Below, piece by piece: positions 15,740 through 24,507 of a DNA stretch of 64,000 nucleotides. The notes beneath the pieces were generated by a model. It saw nothing but the letters and a program-made list of their open reading frames with translations, made no database searches and was not told the origin of the DNA. Both the position numbers and the translations under genes were made by a program. This DNA comes from an uncultured Sutterella sp. Its GTDB lineage: Bacteria; Pseudomonadota; Gammaproteobacteria; Burkholderiales; Burkholderiaceae_F. The first letter of the stretch is position 1. The number at the start of each line of letters is the position of its first letter. The DNA is taken from NCBI GenBank assembly GCA_900543805.1, contig UQTE01000007.1:1-64000 (forward strand), written 5' to 3'.

Positions 15740-18157
15740 TCACGCAAAGCCGATCGTGTTCTTGGGACCGTTCACCGTCTTCGCGTCTTCCTCGGCCTTG
15801 AGACGAGCAACCCAGTCGTCTGCGTCGCGAAGCGGACGGAAGCGTACCTGGCGCGCGACGGCCGAGTAGTCGCCCGGCGTCAATTTGTCGAGCTTCGTCA
15901 GAAGCGCCTCGGCGCTCTCCGTCCACGGAAGCTTGTAGCTTTCTACATAGCGCTTCGCAAGCGCGAGACGAGCCTCGGGACGAAGGAATCCGAAGGGGAC
16001 CTTCCAGTCGAAGCGGCGCATAGCCGCCTCATCGAAGTCGCGCATAAGGTTCGTCGTCGCAAAGAAGACGCCATTGAAGTTCTCAAGGCGCGCAAGCATT
16101 TCGTTCACCTGCGTCGTCTCCCACGATCGGACGCTCATTTCACGCGAGCGGAAGAAGGAGTCCGCTTCGTCGATGAGCAAGACGGCTTTGTCGCGTTCCG
16201 CCTGACGGAAGGCTTTTGCGATATTCTGTTCCGTTTCGCCCACCCAGCAGCTCGCAAGCTCCGCGTAGGTGCGGCGAAGGAGCGGGCGACCGAGTTCACG
16301 GGCAACCCAGAGCGCAAAGGCGGTCTTCCCGGTCCCCGGAGGACCGTAGAGGCAAAGGCGAGCGGACCCCGAACGTTGGATGCCCGCTACGAGTTCGTCG
16401 GGATGAATTTCGGACGTGATGAGGTTCGGATCGTAGACTTCCGGCAGGATCCCGATTCCCGATGCGACGTCGCCGTAGCGCTGCGCACGGAGCGTCTCTG
16501 AAACTAGAGACAGAACCATCTCGTCGGAAGGCTTTCCGCCCGCAGGGCCCAGCGTATCGACGACGCGCGTCACGCGTGCGAGAACGCCAGGCATGAGCGC
16601 CGGCGTCTGTACGAGACGTTCTTCCGCTTCGTCCGTCAGACGCAGTGCCGTCATTTCCTGAATGAAGCGGCGCCGCCCTTCAATGTCGGGACCGTTCATT
16701 TCGAGCACGATGTCAAAGCGGCGCACGGTGGCCGGATCGATCTCCTCGATCGAGTTCGTGATCCAGAAGGTCGGCACCGGACAGGATTCGAGCCAGTGAT
16801 GCAGACGCCCCTTGCGGTTGCCATGTGCAACCGAGACGTAGTGGTTCGACTTGCCCTTGCGCGTAGCCACACGTTCCGAAAAGGCGTCTTCCGCTTCGTC
16901 GAGCGCGAGGAGCGTGCGCTCGCCGCGCCGCAGGTAGACGGAGGCTGCGCGCCAACACTCGAGACGCGCACGGTCCGAATCGGTTTCGATCTCATAGAGT
17001 CGGGCGTCGAGTTCTTCCGCGACGAGGCGCGAGAGTTCGGTCTTCCCGGTCCCCGGAGGACCGTAGAGGAGGATGTTGACCCCTTGGCGCTTCTCGTCGA
17101 GCACGGTCCGCAGGTAGGGTAGGAGCGTGCTTTGGACGAGCGGAAGGTGACGGTAGTCCTCCGTCGTGAGGGAACTCATCGGGGCCTGACGTACGAGATC
17201 GCGAAAGATGACCTCTTCCGAAAGTTCGCGCTCGAGGAAACGGTTCCAGGGAATGCCCTCGCTGAATTCGATGAAGCCGAAGGTGGAGCGGTCGCTCTCC
17301 TCGGCGTAGCGCAGCAGCCCCGACGAAACGAGCGGGCCGTCGTCCGCCAGAATCGCTTCGATTTCGGAGCTTGATGCGTGAAGGACGCAGGCGATCGTTT
17401 CGACCCCGGCGGAATAGGTCATATAGCAGGTTGGGTTGAGTCCGAGCGCCGTTTCGAGAGGGTCCGAACGTTCCGCCAGAAGCAGGAAGGCAATCGTCTC
17501 CACCATCAGCGGGGTGAGATGGAAAGCGTCGGCGAGGATGGAGAAATTCGTGCGAAGAAAGGGCGGAAACGCCTTCTGCACGCGGGTTGCCGAGGTTTTA
17601 CCAAAACGTTTTTCGAGGCGTTCGAGTCCGCCCTGCAACGCCTTGGGAACGCCGCGTCCGCGCTGTTGAACCCAAAACGTTCCCAGATCGCCGCGCCGGC
17701 CGTTGTTGAGGAGCGCCTGACCGTCCTCGAAGTAGGATCGATGTTCGTTGCGCAGAGCAGTCAGAAAGCTGCGGCGCTTCGCCTTCGCAAGCGGCGGGAT
17801 TTCGTCCTCCTTGAGTCCGTCGGTGTCCCGGAGCCATTCCCGGCCGCACTCCAAGTCCGTGAGACAGTCCTTGAGCTCGGTGTCGTCCCAATCCATGACC
17901 TTCTTGCCGAACTCCTTGATAGAAGCAAAAGTTCCGTCCGAGAGGAAGGGCTTCGCACGGTTCTCCACGAAAAGGTTCGTGACGTCCATGGCGAGCGAAT
18001 GGGCGACGGAGGAGCCCATGATGCTGTCGGAGGGCGTGCAGTCGCACATTCGAATCTTGCGCCACAAATTGTCGCGAAGAAGCAGCCGGGCAATCCACGT
18101 TTCGACGATCGCTTCGAACGGGTCGTTTCGACGGGTATTCTTGCGGGAGGCAACCAT
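15740..18157 (-). CDS. Tandem AAA+ ATPase with an uncharacterised N-terminal region
   Basis: The protein has 805 aa. Residues 1 to about 340 have no domain I recognise. AAA module 1 begins at LLYGPPGTGKTELSRLVAEE near residue 377 and has Walker B LLALDEAEDAF and sensor-like FWITNSIEEID. AAA module 2 has LYGPPGTGKTAFALWVARE near residue 610, Walker B VLLIDEADSFF, and FFATTNLMRDFDEAAMRRFD with an arginine-finger candidate. Both sites look intact. I start at 18157 because AAGGAG lies 9 nt upstream. That site is inside a perfect 9-bp hairpin, so translation is probably regulated. Related ATPases remodel protein complexes, but the target here is unknown. Confidence 0.85.
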   Translation of the reverse strand: MVASRKNTRRNDPFEAIVETWIARLLLRDNLWRKIRMCDCTPSDSIMGSSVAHSLAMDVTNLFVENRAKPFLSDGTFASIKEFGKKVMDWDDTELKDCLTDLECGREWLRDTDGLKEDEIPPLAKAKRRSFLTALRNEHRSYFEDGQALLNNGRRGDLGTFWVQQRGRGVPKALQGGLERLEKRFGKTSATRVQKAFPPFLRTNFSILADAFHLTPLMVETIAFLLLAERSDPLETALGLNPTCYMTYSAGVETIACVLHASSSEIEAILADDGPLVSSGLLRYAEESDRSTFGFIEFSEGIPWNRFLERELSEEVIFRDLVRQAPMSSLTTEDYRHLPLVQSTLLPYLRTVLDEKRQGVNILLYGPPGTGKTELSRLVAEELDARLYEIETDSDRARLECWRAASVYLRRGERTLLALDEAEDAFSERVATRKGKSNHYVSVAHGNRKGRLHHWLESCPVPTFWITNSIEEIDPATVRRFDIVLEMNGPDIEGRRRFIQEMTALRLTDEAEERLVQTPALMPGVLARVTRVVDTLGPAGGKPSDEMVLSLVSETLRAQRYGDVASGIGILPEVYDPNLITSEIHPDELVAGIQRSGSARLCLYGPPGTGKTAFALWVARELGRPLLRRTYAELASCWVGETEQNIAKAFRQAERDKAVLLIDEADSFFRSREMSVRSWETTQVNEMLARLENFNGVFFATTNLMRDFDEAAMRRFDWKVPFGFLRPEARLALAKRYVESYKLPWTESAEALLTKLDKLTPGDYSAVARQVRFRPLRDADDWVARLKAEEDAKTVNGPKNTIGFA

Positions 18158-18163
18158 TTTTCT

Positions 18164-18191
18164 GATCTCCTTGTTTGTCTGTAAGGAGATC
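18164..18191 (-). promoter_or_regulatory. Shine-Dalgarno-sequestering hairpin of the AAA+ gene
   Basis: On the minus strand, GATCTCCTT (18191-18183) and AAGGAGATC (18172-18164) are perfectly complementary over nine base pairs with a 10-nt loop. The second arm contains the only good ribosome-binding site, AAGGAG, of the gene starting at 18157. When the stem is closed, ribosome access is blocked. Confidence 0.65.
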
Positions 18192-18198
18192 ATAGAGG

Positions 18199-18227
18199 CA
18201 GGGTGCGTCAGTTTTTGACGCACCCTG
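18199..18227 (-). promoter_or_regulatory. Perfect 12-bp hairpin or operator upstream of the AAA+ gene
   Basis: CAGGGTGCGTCA and TGACGCACCCTG flank a 5-nt centre (AAAAC on the minus strand). It lies 7 nt upstream of the ribosome-binding-site hairpin. It may be the sensing or stabilising half of a structured leader, or a DNA operator if transcription starts downstream of it. Confidence 0.55.
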
Positions 18228-18504
18228 AACACGACGAAAACGTTCTATTAAACCGATTGAGAAGGACGATTGCCAATCATTTGCATCCCGTGCGAAAACG
18301 CGGGAAAATGACGAACGGTGAGGTCCTCGGAATGCTTTGCATCCGAGACACCGGAGGCGTTCGTTCTCGGAGGTTTCGACCAAGGAGAGCGAACGCCTTC
18401 TTCGTTGCGCGACCGTCAGGAATGGAAGGAACGGCGCGGCTTTTGTCTTTTGGGTTCCCGAGCGGGATCTCAAATGCACCTGCAAGACTCGCAGGGCGGC
18501 GTCC

Positions 18505-19662
18505 TCATGCGGCGATTGATTCTCGGGCGCGGCAAGACGTTTCGGACGCGAGCTGTCGGCGCACTTCGTTCACCACGACATCCGTCGGGAAGGTCTGCAG
18601 ACAGAAGGCGAGCGAAGTGTCGGCCGATCGGGGGCAACGGGTGAGATGACCGCGGCGGCATTGGCGGCAGTCCGCCAGCGCGGGGTTCTTCAGAATCGTC
18701 ACGCCGTTCGAACGCTGGAGCACCGCGATGTCGCTGTAGTGCCGATGCCCTCGACAAGGCGCGGGGCCCCATCGGGAAATCGACCCCGGGCCGAAGATAG
18801 CGATCGTTTTGAGTCCGACGGCAGCCGCCACGTGCGTCGCGGACGTGTCGACGCCCACGTATAAGGACGCCTTACGCAGAAGGGCGCCCGTGCGGCCGAA
18901 GGTAAGTTTCCCGGAGAAGTTTCTCCAGGATTCGGGCGGCTGTTCCGAGGTCGCGTCCTTGATCTGCACCTCTTCCTTTTCGGAACCGCCGCCCGTAAAG
19001 GCAATGCGAAAACCTTCCGCGACGACGCATTTAGCGACCGCGCGCCAAACTTCCCGGGCGACGTCCTTGTCGGAGTACTTGCCGGACATGTGCAGTACGA
19101 CGAAGGGACTTTCACGGCACCATTGCGAGTCCTCAGCCGACAACGCGCTGTAAGGCGCGTAAGGATGAACTTCCGGAACGGACGACTTTCCGGTTTCCCT
19201 GGCAATGGGAGCGAGCAGGGCGGCGATGCGATCGAGTTGGTGCGCGGAATCGTCCAAAGGAATAAGGTCGGAGATGAGATTCCGGCGCAAACGATCCTGC
19301 GTCTCGTGCATTACCTGTTTTCGCCCGGCCGCGGACCCGTAATAGAAGGCGCGGTCGCTCGTAAGCGTGCAGACGGACCACTCGAAACGGTTCCAGAGGC
19401 ACCGCAGGTCCGAGAGCAGGTCGGGAAGATTCGGTTTGTCTTCGACCGTGATGACGCCATCGATTCCCGGGACGCCTCCGATGATGGAGGCGTTGCGGCG
19501 AAAGGTCAGAAGCCACGTCTCCGCGTCGGGACGAAGGAAGCGCACGGCCGGTCCCAGCGCAGCGGCCAGAAGCGCGTCGCCGAGGTCGCGAAGCGAGACG
19601 ATCAGGATCCGAGGTTTGTGAGCGGGAAGGCCGGCGAAGACGGCGGGTGTGATCGTAAACAT
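18505..19662 (-). CDS. Glycosyltransferase family 9 (heptosyltransferase-like)
   Basis: This 385-aa GT9 enzyme belongs to the ADP-heptose:LPS heptosyltransferase family, which acts on the cytoplasmic face during lipopolysaccharide core assembly. N-terminal RILIVSLRDLGDALLAAALG and C-terminal LYVGVDTSATHVAAAVGLKTIAIFGPG are the acceptor and ADP-sugar signatures. The region near residue 340 (CRQCRRGHLTRCPRSAD) matches the cysteine-rich tail of many GT9 proteins. It stands alone, away from any LPS cluster. Sugar and acceptor specificity cannot be assigned. The local promoter is presumably in 19663-19800. Confidence 0.85.
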   Translation of the reverse strand: MFTITPAVFAGLPAHKPRILIVSLRDLGDALLAAALGPAVRFLRPDAETWLLTFRRNASIIGGVPGIDGVITVEDKPNLPDLLSDLRCLWNRFEWSVCTLTSDRAFYYGSAAGRKQVMHETQDRLRRNLISDLIPLDDSAHQLDRIAALLAPIARETGKSSVPEVHPYAPYSALSAEDSQWCRESPFVVLHMSGKYSDKDVAREVWRAVAKCVVAEGFRIAFTGGGSEKEEVQIKDATSEQPPESWRNFSGKLTFGRTGALLRKASLYVGVDTSATHVAAAVGLKTIAIFGPGSISRWGPAPCRGHRHYSDIAVLQRSNGVTILKNPALADCRQCRRGHLTRCPRSADTSLAFCLQTFPTDVVVNEVRRQLASETSCRARESIAA

Positions 19663-19971
19663 CAGGATCGGCTCCGAAGACAGGTTCTTTCAGTTCATTC
19701 GAAAAGAGTCTAGGAAGCGGATCGTGAAGAAGGCGTGACACCGCAAAAACGAGTTACAACCATACTGCCGCAGGGATGATAAGTTTTGACGGACGAGATT
19801 TTCCGTCACGCATCGGTGACTTTGACGTCACGAATTCGTCACGGAAGAGGGCGGTCTTGCGAATGGTAGAAGGACCTCGATCGGGAAATGTCCGACGGTC
19901 GTTATTAAAGAAAAAGCGCAAAATCTTTAATAACGGGTTTTCTTATTAAAGTTTTTGAGCGGGGCGTGACG
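19663..19971. promoter_or_regulatory. Divergent promoter region with phased repeats
   Basis: Three direct copies of CGTCACG start at 19804, 19826 and 19837, with spacings of 22 and 11 bp (two turns and one turn of the helix). A perfect 11-bp inverted repeat follows: CGTTATTAAAG (19900-19910) with CTTTAATAACG (19925-19935). A third TTATTAAAG is at 19943-19951. No gene lies here. These look like binding sites controlling the divergent glycosyltransferase and membrane-protein genes. Confidence 0.5.
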
Positions 19972-20607
19972 ATGTCGCAACGGAAGAACGACTTGAGCGA
20001 GAACATCTATATGTCTTTCTACCGGCCAAAGATAGGTGCAGACGGCATTTGGGAACTTCCGCTTGTTCTCGAGACGGTCTCGGAAGCGAACGGTACGACG
20101 ATTCCGTTGCCGTTGCCGTACCGAAAGCTCAACGCCGAGGTGCTTGAGTACCTTGAGGACGTCGCGCAGCAGATGCCCAAGGGCGAAGAGGCGCGGATCG
20201 TCGTGTACCTGCCGATGGAACAAATTCAACCCGGGCTTGAGCAAAAACTCAACAAGGTCATCGACATCTACGGGGACGTTCGCCTGGCAAGGCTCAAGCG
20301 CGAAGAGAAACGCGCCTTGCGCGCGGCCTTGAGCGCCTTGGCGTGGGGTTTTGCATTCATGCTTGTCTGCCAGATCTTCGGAGTCTTTGCTGATTTCCCG
20401 GAACATCCGACGCTCACGAATACGATTTCCGAGGGCTTCCTGGTACTGGGTTGGGTGGCGCTCTGGAAACCGTTCGAAACGTTGCTGTTCGATTGGCGTC
20501 CGTCGGTGCAGAGAAGAAAGCTTCACGAGTGCTTGGCGACGATGCCGGTGGTGCTGCGGCCGTTGCCGGCGACACTCAAGAGCCGATTAACGCTCGAAGG
20601 CTTCTGA
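19972..20607 (+). CDS. Conserved-looking inner-membrane protein, unknown function
   Basis: The product has 211 aa and I cannot name a family. It opens with a polar cytoplasmic domain of about 110 residues (LPLPYRKLNAEVLEYLEDVAQQMPKGEEARIVVYLP), then a basic segment (RLKREEKRALR). Two hydrophobic helices follow near residues 122-142 and 152-172, the second being EGFLVLGWVALWKPFETLLF, and a basic cytoplasmic tail ends the protein. I use the ATG at 19972; a GTG at 19966 is an alternative. The frame is preferred over an overlapping minus-strand frame because the membrane topology and composition look protein-like. The phased repeats upstream suggest specific regulation. Confidence 0.65.
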   Translation: MSQRKNDLSENIYMSFYRPKIGADGIWELPLVLETVSEANGTTIPLPLPYRKLNAEVLEYLEDVAQQMPKGEEARIVVYLPMEQIQPGLEQKLNKVIDIYGDVRLARLKREEKRALRAALSALAWGFAFMLVCQIFGVFADFPEHPTLTNTISEGFLVLGWVALWKPFETLLFDWRPSVQRRKLHECLATMPVVLRPLPATLKSRLTLEGF

Positions 20608-21465
20608 AGGCCGACGGACGGAAAACCTGCTGAAAACACTTCAAAAACTATTCAACATAATAGCAGTTATGAAGAATTATGACTGGAGAGGCTAAAACTC
20701 AGCCCAATTCGTGAATCCAAACCCTTGCACGCCGTTTAAAGCTTTTTAGGTTTTCGATCGGGAACTTTTCGTTCGTCGGACTCTGTTGCCATTGTCTTCG
20801 TTCCGTCACACCCTGTCATCAGCTGTTCCGTTGCTTCTCCGCGATTCAAAAGTTCCCAGGTTCTGCGATCGACCAGGTAATTCGTCAGCCGTCTTTCGTT
20901 TCCCCTGACTTTTCCTCCTGATCGAGTTCGTCGTGTTGTTTCGAGTTCCGGGTGAAACGGTCCCATTGCTCGACGTCCTTGCGACATGAACCGCATGATG
21001 TCCGACGTCCCGATGCGCCCGGCGCCTTGAGCTTTCGGATTGCGCCGTTGTCGGCTTCACGGCATTTTCCGTCGCGCGCCGTTTGGTCTGTCCGCTCGTC
21101 GCACCGTTCGGTTCGAACCTCAGCGTTCGATCCTGTCCGTTCTACGGCGGACATCCGTTTTTGAACGTTTCTTCCATACGGCCTCGTCGAACCCCGACGA
21201 CAGCGCTCATCTGCGTCATGTCTACTTGGCAAGCCTTTTACGGTTGTCACGGTTGTCGAAGCGGAACCTTTTCGTATCAGTGTTCCCGCGCTGAAAATTC
21301 TGTCGACCGCCCTTCCCTTCATCCTCATCTTTTTGATTTCACTGTGTTTCATTGGTTTTGTTCATTTGGCGCAACGAGCAGAATTATTCTTCCGTCTGGG
21401 CAACAAAAAGGCCGCATCCTCTCGGGAATGCAGCCTTTCTTCGAAAGAAACGCTTGAGCTTGGCG
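20608..21465. other. Unassigned 850-bp region, no recognisable gene
   Basis: Composition is less GC-rich than the neighbouring genes. Several short frames exist. The longest is minus-strand 20885-21352 (155 codons), rich in Arg, Ser, Thr and Asp with almost no hydrophobic core. I cannot support any of them as a protein. The region could be a decayed gene, a non-coding RNA locus or spacer. The terminator of the next gene is at its right edge. Confidence 0.35.
21406..21438 (-). terminator. Terminator of the 203-aa hypothetical gene
   Basis: AAAGGCCGCAT and ATGCAGCCTTT form an imperfect stem. The minus-strand transcript runs into a short T-run. It lies 28 nt after the stop codon. Confidence 0.7.
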
Positions 21466-22077
21466 TCAATAGTAGGAACTGCTTCGCTCGATCCAGTCCG
21501 CGTGGATCTCTTCCATGGTCTTGCGCGAGAGCTTTCCTTCGAATTCTTCGCGCGTGAGCTCGTAGGCGGTCCAGACCTTGCGTTCGTTTCCGAAGAAGAA
21601 CGAAAGTTCAAGCGGCGTCAGCTCGTCCGAGCGGAGCTTTCCCACCCAGGCAGCGAGAAGCTCCGGATTCGGCATGAGCGAGACCTGCTCCCACTCATAG
21701 ATTTCCTTCTCGTCCATCTCGCCGAATTCTTCCTGTTTGTCTTCGGGGATCCAGAAACCCGGCTGCTTGTATTGACGCGTGAAGACGCTCAGTTCCAGGG
21801 AGTCGTCCTCCAGACCGTACGGCAAGGCCCATACGCCGCGCAGGGAGCGGATCGTTTTCGTCACGGTGAGCGGCCCGAAGAGCGCGAAACCGGTGCGCCA
21901 GGGAACGGGAATGCCGTTGTCCCCTACCTTTCTCGGGTACTTCGCGGCGAAGCGGAGCATCGCCATGGCAAGGAAAAGAATCTTCTCGGAGCGTACGTTG
22001 AACTGTTGCGCAACAATGGTCATGGAGTTTTCGAAGTGATGTACGAGGCGGTCGGGACGGTCCCCGACTCTGGTCAA
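21466..22077 (-). CDS. Hypothetical cytoplasmic protein
   Basis: The product has 203 aa from a TTG at 22077, preceded by GAGG at 7-nt spacing. A Met at 22023 (185 aa) is the alternative but has no ribosome-binding site. I recognise no family. The protein is mixed alpha/beta and soluble: VRSEKILFLAMAMLRFAAKYP near the N-terminus, then GFALFGPLTVTKTIRSLRGV, and an acidic C-terminal half with many Trp and Tyr. No signal peptide or membrane segment is present. It is transcribed alone between an unassigned region and the choloylglycine-hydrolase-family gene. Confidence 0.65.
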   Translation of the reverse strand: MTRVGDRPDRLVHHFENSMTIVAQQFNVRSEKILFLAMAMLRFAAKYPRKVGDNGIPVPWRTGFALFGPLTVTKTIRSLRGVWALPYGLEDDSLELSVFTRQYKQPGFWIPEDKQEEFGEMDEKEIYEWEQVSLMPNPELLAAWVGKLRSDELTPLELSFFFGNERKVWTAYELTREEFEGKLSRKTMEEIHADWIERSSSYY

Positions 22078-22232
22078 GAAGGAACCTCAATTATGCCGAC
22101 TTGCGGAGCGTTTCGGGGGAATGGATGGACAAATCCCAAAACGTTTCCGCAGGCAGTCGACTGTTGACGGTTCCCTTCCGACAACGACGCGGGTCGCAAC
22201 GTAACGGCCCGCGCCGAGTGAACATCACGGAT

Positions 22233-23285
22233 TCAGAAACGAAGCGGTTCCACTGGCTCAAAGCGTTCCGACGCGTCCCCCGCAGCTTCAAGCGGAAGCT
22301 TGCGGACGGGCAGGATTTTTTCATCGCCCCCAAAATCGAGTTTCGAGAAATCGACGCTGAATACGCCGAGGTTGAAGGAGGAATCAATCCAGAAAAGACC
22401 GTGCACCGGATCCGCCATGGCGCGCCAAAGCGTCGAGCAGTTCTCGGGAGACACCTTGTCGGAAACGCCGAGCGGCGTGGATACGGCGCGCATGATCGAC
22501 AGAACTTTGGTTGCGGTCGGCGTTTTGTTCACGTCCTGCGCGGCGTCGGCCGCCACCTGATCGGACCACGCCACGGCGCGCAAATAGCGGTCGACGGCCA
22601 GGGGACTTCCCGGCATGTTCATCAACATTCCCTTCTTGCGGAACTGCGTTTCGATTTCGCGCATCTTTTCGTACGTGGGGTCGTTCGTCATGGCGACGCG
22701 GCCCTTCTGACGGTAGACGTGCATCTTTCCGTCCACGTATTCGACGACGGCATTGTCGCCCGTTTTGTCCGTGAGGATGAAATGGATCTTGAGGTCCTTA
22801 TCGGTACCCGGCACCTTGTCTTGCTGAATGTGCACCTTTCCCGACTCGAACGCATTGACGACCTCTTCGACGTTCGCGAAGTTGTCGAGCACGTAAAGCG
22901 GGAATTCGTTGCCGACGACGCTCTTTTGCCCGTTCTTGCGCTCGCCGTAGTTCGTCACGTCGAGCCACAGGGTGTCGATGACGAGCCCCTTTTCGTTCAT
23001 GCCGCTGTTGAGCGACGTTCCGAACGAAATCGCGATGACGCTCCCGTACTCCGAGCGCCAGGAAGCGGGGGCTTCCTTGGCCTTGCTCTTACGCTCGACG
23101 CCGCGGGGCATGAGGCGCAAAACGACGTCGTCGTCCACCGACCAGTCCATCGTTCGCCCCGTCACGACCGTGTTTTCCGCATCGACGAAGGTGATGCGCG
23201 AGCAGGCCGACGCGTCAGTGATTGCAAGCGCGGCTGAAAGCAACACGGCCGAAGCCGCAAGGGAAGTCTGAAATGTGCGTTTCAT
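22233..23285 (-). CDS. Exported choloylglycine-hydrolase-family enzyme (bile salt hydrolase / penicillin V acylase type)
   Basis: This 350-aa Ntn-hydrolase belongs to the linear-amide C-N hydrolase family. A Sec signal peptide ends at ITDASA, so cleavage exposes Cys as the new N-terminal nucleophile (CSRITF). Other expected catalytic positions are visible: Arg and Asp in GRTMDWS, the GMNEKGLV block, Asn of TNDP, and the Arg of AVDRYLRA. The layout resembles the exported Gram-negative branch that includes penicillin V acylases and bile salt hydrolases. It could deconjugate bile acids or cleave N-acyl signals, and sequence alone does not decide. A GAGG lies 6 nt before the start. The promoter is shared with the divergent LysR gene. 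Confidence 0.88.
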   Translation of the reverse strand: MKRTFQTSLAASAVLLSAALAITDASACSRITFVDAENTVVTGRTMDWSVDDDVVLRLMPRGVERKSKAKEAPASWRSEYGSVIAISFGTSLNSGMNEKGLVIDTLWLDVTNYGERKNGQKSVVGNEFPLYVLDNFANVEEVVNAFESGKVHIQQDKVPGTDKDLKIHFILTDKTGDNAVVEYVDGKMHVYRQKGRVAMTNDPTYEKMREIETQFRKKGMLMNMPGSPLAVDRYLRAVAWSDQVAADAAQDVNKTPTATKVLSIMRAVSTPLGVSDKVSPENCSTLWRAMADPVHGLFWIDSSFNLGVFSVDFSKLDFGGDEKILPVRKLPLEAAGDASERFEPVEPLRF

Positions 23286-23559
23286 AAAAAACCTCTTTCG
23301 GAAACGGTTGAAAAGTCCGAAAAAGTGTACGCAGAGCGATCCGATTTCCCCATTCGAATCGATCCTCAGGCCAATACCGATTTTCGAATCCGCGCCTTTT
23401 GCCCCTTGAGCAAACCCGGCCTCGTCATTTGTTTCACGTCACTCCCTCATCCCGATTTTTGAAAGATCCGTTCCCGATTTCTGACGTTCGAGCAACTGCA
23501 ATCGCCACTATCGGCGAAACTTTCGAGTTTCTACACTTTGTTCCTCACGGAGTATCAGC

Positions 23560-24507
23560 ATGCCCAACACGACGGTCGACCATCAGCTCTTACGCTTTCT
23601 CATCACGCTCTACAAAACGCAGTCGCTCACGACCACGGTCACGAAGATGGCGATGAGCCTCTCTTCGGGGAGCCGCTATCTTCAGCACGCCCGCGAGGTT
23701 TTTCGCGACCGCCTCTTCATGCGTTCGGGCCAGAAGATGTTTCCGACGACGGAAATGCGCAGACTTTATCCCGACATGGAGGCCGCTCTCGATGCGCTCG
23801 ACAAGCTCGTGGGGCCTCGCTTCTTCAATCCCGGTGCGAGCCGCCGCGTCTACCGGATCGCGTCGCTCGACTGCGCCTTCACGCTCATTCTCGAGCCCGC
23901 CATCAACAAGGCCAAGGAAGTCGCGCCGGATCTGCGCTTTGAGATCTATCCCTTCCAGACCAACTCCTTCGAAGATCTGCGACAGGGGATGCTTGATCTT
24001 CTGATCTTCGGCTATTCCGCGCCGATTCAGGAAAACATGCACAAGCGCGAACTCGGCCGCGCCCCCTATTCGCTACTCATGCGCCGCGATCACCCGCTTC
24101 TTGCCGCGGCCGAAGCGCCCGGGGGCCTCACGCGCGAAGACGTCGAGCGCTATGAGCTCGTCGCCATTACGTCGGCCTTTTCTTCTGAACACCAACAGGT
24201 ACGCATGCCCTGGTTCGGCGACGAACTGATGAATTCCGACCTGCAAATCCCCTACTTTCTGAGCGCGGCTTTTTCCGTCCTCGATTCCGACAGAATCGCT
24301 CTCGTTCCCGAGCCGCTCGCCCAACTCATCGAAAGCCGCATGCCCGACACGAGAAGCTGCTCGTTTGCGCGCTGCACCAATCGTTACTGGAATCCAACCC
24401 TTTTCTGGCACGAGCGCACGAACGCCGAGCCCGAAATGCAGTGGTTCCGGGGCGTTATTGAAAACTCCGTCCACTTTTCTACACCTGAAAAAGGAAATCC
24501 CGCATGA
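23560..24507 (+). CDS. LysR-family transcriptional regulator
   Basis: The 315-aa protein has an N-terminal winged helix-turn-helix (LLRFLITLYKTQSLTTTVTKMAMSLSSGSRYLQHARE) and a periplasmic-binding-protein-like effector domain from about residue 95. GGAG lies 7 nt before the ATG at 23560. Unusually for this family, which tends to be divergent from its target, its stop codon overlaps the start of the flavoprotein gene by four bases (ATGA). Regulator and reductase are therefore co-transcribed and co-translated. It may also act on the divergent choloylglycine-hydrolase-family gene. The effector is unknown. Confidence 0.88.
   Translation: MPNTTVDHQLLRFLITLYKTQSLTTTVTKMAMSLSSGSRYLQHAREVFRDRLFMRSGQKMFPTTEMRRLYPDMEAALDALDKLVGPRFFNPGASRRVYRIASLDCAFTLILEPAINKAKEVAPDLRFEIYPFQTNSFEDLRQGMLDLLIFGYSAPIQENMHKRELGRAPYSLLMRRDHPLLAAAEAPGGLTREDVERYELVAITSAFSSEHQQVRMPWFGDELMNSDLQIPYFLSAAFSVLDSDRIALVPEPLAQLIESRMPDTRSCSFARCTNRYWNPTLFWHERTNAEPEMQWFRGVIENSVHFSTPEKGNPA

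Noticed and set aside
14410..18157. NYN RNase plus tandem AAA+ ATPase as an anti-phage defence pair
   Set aside because: The genes are convergent, not co-transcribed, and no known defence gene is nearby. The idea cannot be supported beyond adjacency.
19927..20526. Minus-strand frame of 199 codons overlapping the hypothetical membrane protein
   Set aside because: The plus-strand product has a coherent cytoplasmic domain plus two membrane helices, while the minus-strand product looks like an Arg/Leu-rich shadow.
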